Positions 62,690 through 64,000 of a stretch of 64,000 nt of DNA are shown piece by piece. How positions within the stretch are numbered: the stretch's first letter is position 1; every line of letters starts with the position of its first letter. The DNA is from Rhynchopus sp. YZ270_cl-10 (lineage: Eukaryota > Euglenozoa > Diplonemea > Diplonemida > Diplonemidae). The notes beneath the pieces are model-generated. The model was not told the origin of the DNA and made no database searches. It saw only the letters and a list, made by a program, of their open reading frames with translations. Location: assembly GCA_964035575.1 (NCBI GenBank), contig OZ037904.1:186001-250000 (forward strand). Reading direction: 5' to 3'. The translations under genes and the position numbers were made by a program.

Positions 62690-62736
62690 TTTTGACAGGT
62701 GGTACCTGTCATTTTGACAGGTACCACCTGTCAAAA
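62690..62736. repeat. Perfect 22-bp palindrome with 3-nt spacer
   Basis: Arms start TTTTGACAGGTGGTACC and end TGTCA. It is the left flank of the second core repeat and is followed by a GGTACCCA array. Confidence 0.85.
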
Positions 62737-62746
62737 TACAGGCACC

Positions 62747-62818
62747 AGGTACCCAGGTACCCAGGTACCCAGGTACCCAGGTACCCAGGTACCCAGGTAC
62801 CCAGGTACCCAGGTACCC
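62747..62818 (+). repeat. GGTACCCA octamer array
   Basis: About nine units, each with the palindrome GGTACC. It sits where copy 1 of the core has ACGATCGT palindromes. Confidence 0.9.
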
Positions 62819-62825
62819 CCAATGA

Positions 62826-63965
62826 CATAACGAAGTATCGCTTGAAAGTACCGTTCAATAACCTTTCTTGGGTGTGCATGAAGTAGGACACAAGGTATAT
62901 CAAACGATAAATCAATCAGATAAACGTTACATCATCGGAAAATTGTTGGCACCGCCGCCCTGTCTTCGTATTTATTACGTCGACAGGCCAAACAGCGTTG
63001 GGCTCAGAAGAAGCAGTGCAAAACACTGGGGATCAACATGAGAACCAACTCCCAACAACACAGGCTACCGAAGTAGCAGGTGGGGTGTTGCGGGTGTTTG
63101 GGGTGAAAGAAAATCGATTTTGGTAAGTTACAGCAGAAAATTCTTAAGTTTGCACTAGTCGAGAGAGGCTTACCCGCTGCAGTGAAGCAGTGCACCCATT
63201 TAAGGATGGAGAAGCGTGACACGCACATACAAGTATGTACGTTACTTCAACAAAGGCTGAATTCTGGTAATTCTAAGGGATGTGAATTCAGCCACCACGC
63301 AGGTAGTGTTTTAAGGTTCCTAGCTTTGTTCTGCACAGCGGACTTATGACACAAAGGAGTTGCCCCCGCTCTCTTTCGCGCAAACTTAAGAAAATTCTGA
63401 AGTAACTACAACCTGGCGTGCGGGTACAGATGCATTGCTTTGTTCTTTCCTCAAAGTCATGTGTGATCTCTCGGGTCTGTACTAAAGTCAGTGTTTAGAT
63501 AAGCATCCACTTGACTCGTTCTAACAACCGTTGAAATCTAGAACAAAACAATACACTGCCCCTTCTCACACCAAGCCGCCATGCTTCAAGAGCATGCCCT
63601 GGGCAAAAATTACTGTGACAAAAACTGGTTTCTGGGGAACGCAATATTTTCTTGTGTCTAGTCCTCCGCAAGCAGAGGACAGACTTTCCGGATCCCGAAG
63701 TCGAATTTCTTGCACTAGCTATGCTCCCTGGGTTAATGGCTATAGCAGTGACTGACTAAGAGTTTCATAATAATTAGGGTGGTCTATGGGGTGGGTTAAT
63801 GGAAAAGTTGGTTTATAAACCCGACTTTTTCATTAGGGTGGTCTCGGTCGCCACCTGATTTTGAAATATTTGCACCAGCTCGTCGGCACTGCTTCGCTGT
63901 CACAATGAAGGGTCGTCGGTTCGGGTACCTGTTAAGAGAAATTGAGGACAAAAGTGACATTTAGA
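62826..63965 (+). repeat. 1.18 kb core repeat, copy 2
   Basis: Matches 30262-31446 almost throughout. It differs by small indels, a re-patterned stretch near 63160-63250 and a short local duplication of the GGGTGGTCT motif near 63780-63845. The hairpin GGCTGAATTC / GAATTCAGCC is kept. Confidence 0.85.
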
Positions 63966-63976
63966 ACAAAAAGAAA

Positions 63977-64000
63977 AAGTTGACTTGAAATACAAAACCC
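63977..64000 (+). repeat. Start of an R2 module at the window edge
   Basis: AAAGTTGACTTGAAATACAA. Confidence 0.5.

Noticed and set aside
1-64000. Search for spliced-leader RNA, rRNA, tRNA and CRISPR arrays
   Set aside because: No sequence matching leader exons I remember, no tRNA-like folds and no spaced direct repeats of CRISPR type were found by eye.

Overview
The window looks like nuclear DNA of a flagellated protist. All 14 confidently called protein genes, plus one orphan ribosomal-protein exon, lie on the minus strand. Almost every start codon has a polypyrimidine tract ending in AG just upstream. One-strand clusters with such acceptors are known from Euglenozoa, where polycistronic RNA is trans-spliced to a leader. 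Real cis-introns (GT...AG, mostly GTATG donors), wide repeat-filled spacers, a BspA-like LRR family, a radial-spoke protein and a GH5 glucanase make a diplonemid my best guess. That placement is inference: no spliced-leader gene, rRNA or tRNA is visible here.

Reading in transcription order (right to left): VPS28 (ESCRT-I); two tandem ubiquitin-like/LRR/membrane paralogues; an unknown protein; an F-box/nucleotidyltransferase-like/short-chain dehydrogenase fusion; a lone first exon of ribosomal protein eS6; an ADF-H domain protein; a 6.8 kb block of two head-to-tail repeat units; a secreted GH5 exo-beta-1,3-glucanase; a CCCH zinc-finger protein; a His/Lys/Gly-rich protein; an unknown 513-residue protein; radial spoke protein RSP4/6; a CAMK-like kinase; a CUB-domain membrane protein; a possible small gene; and two Pro/Gly-rich proteins, the last running off the left edge. 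The genes share no pathway, as expected for a Euglenozoa-type cluster. I rebuilt introns in several of them; three are only 44-53 nt long.

The spacers are packed with mobile DNA. (1) Tiny modules of 45-70 bp share an outer AGTG...CACT clamp around variable hairpins. One class (R3) is shown to be mobile by two insertions with target-site duplications and matching empty sites in a paralogous spacer. (2) Inverted-repeat elements with CAYGG...CCRTG ends, about 6-bp target duplications and palindromic subterminal arrays occur at 23.9-25.9, 30.1-33.1 and 57.2-57.9 kb; the last also has an empty site. (3) Two hAT-like elements with CAG ends carry perfect 8-bp target duplications. (4) A roughly 100-bp MITE starts TGGTGCT and makes 5-bp target duplications. 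Several coding-like islands, mostly on the plus strand, lie between the host genes and look like decayed or captured gene pieces.

No virus-like element was recognised. Functional calls rest on motif recognition by eye; splice sites and trans-splice acceptors are predictions without RNA evidence.
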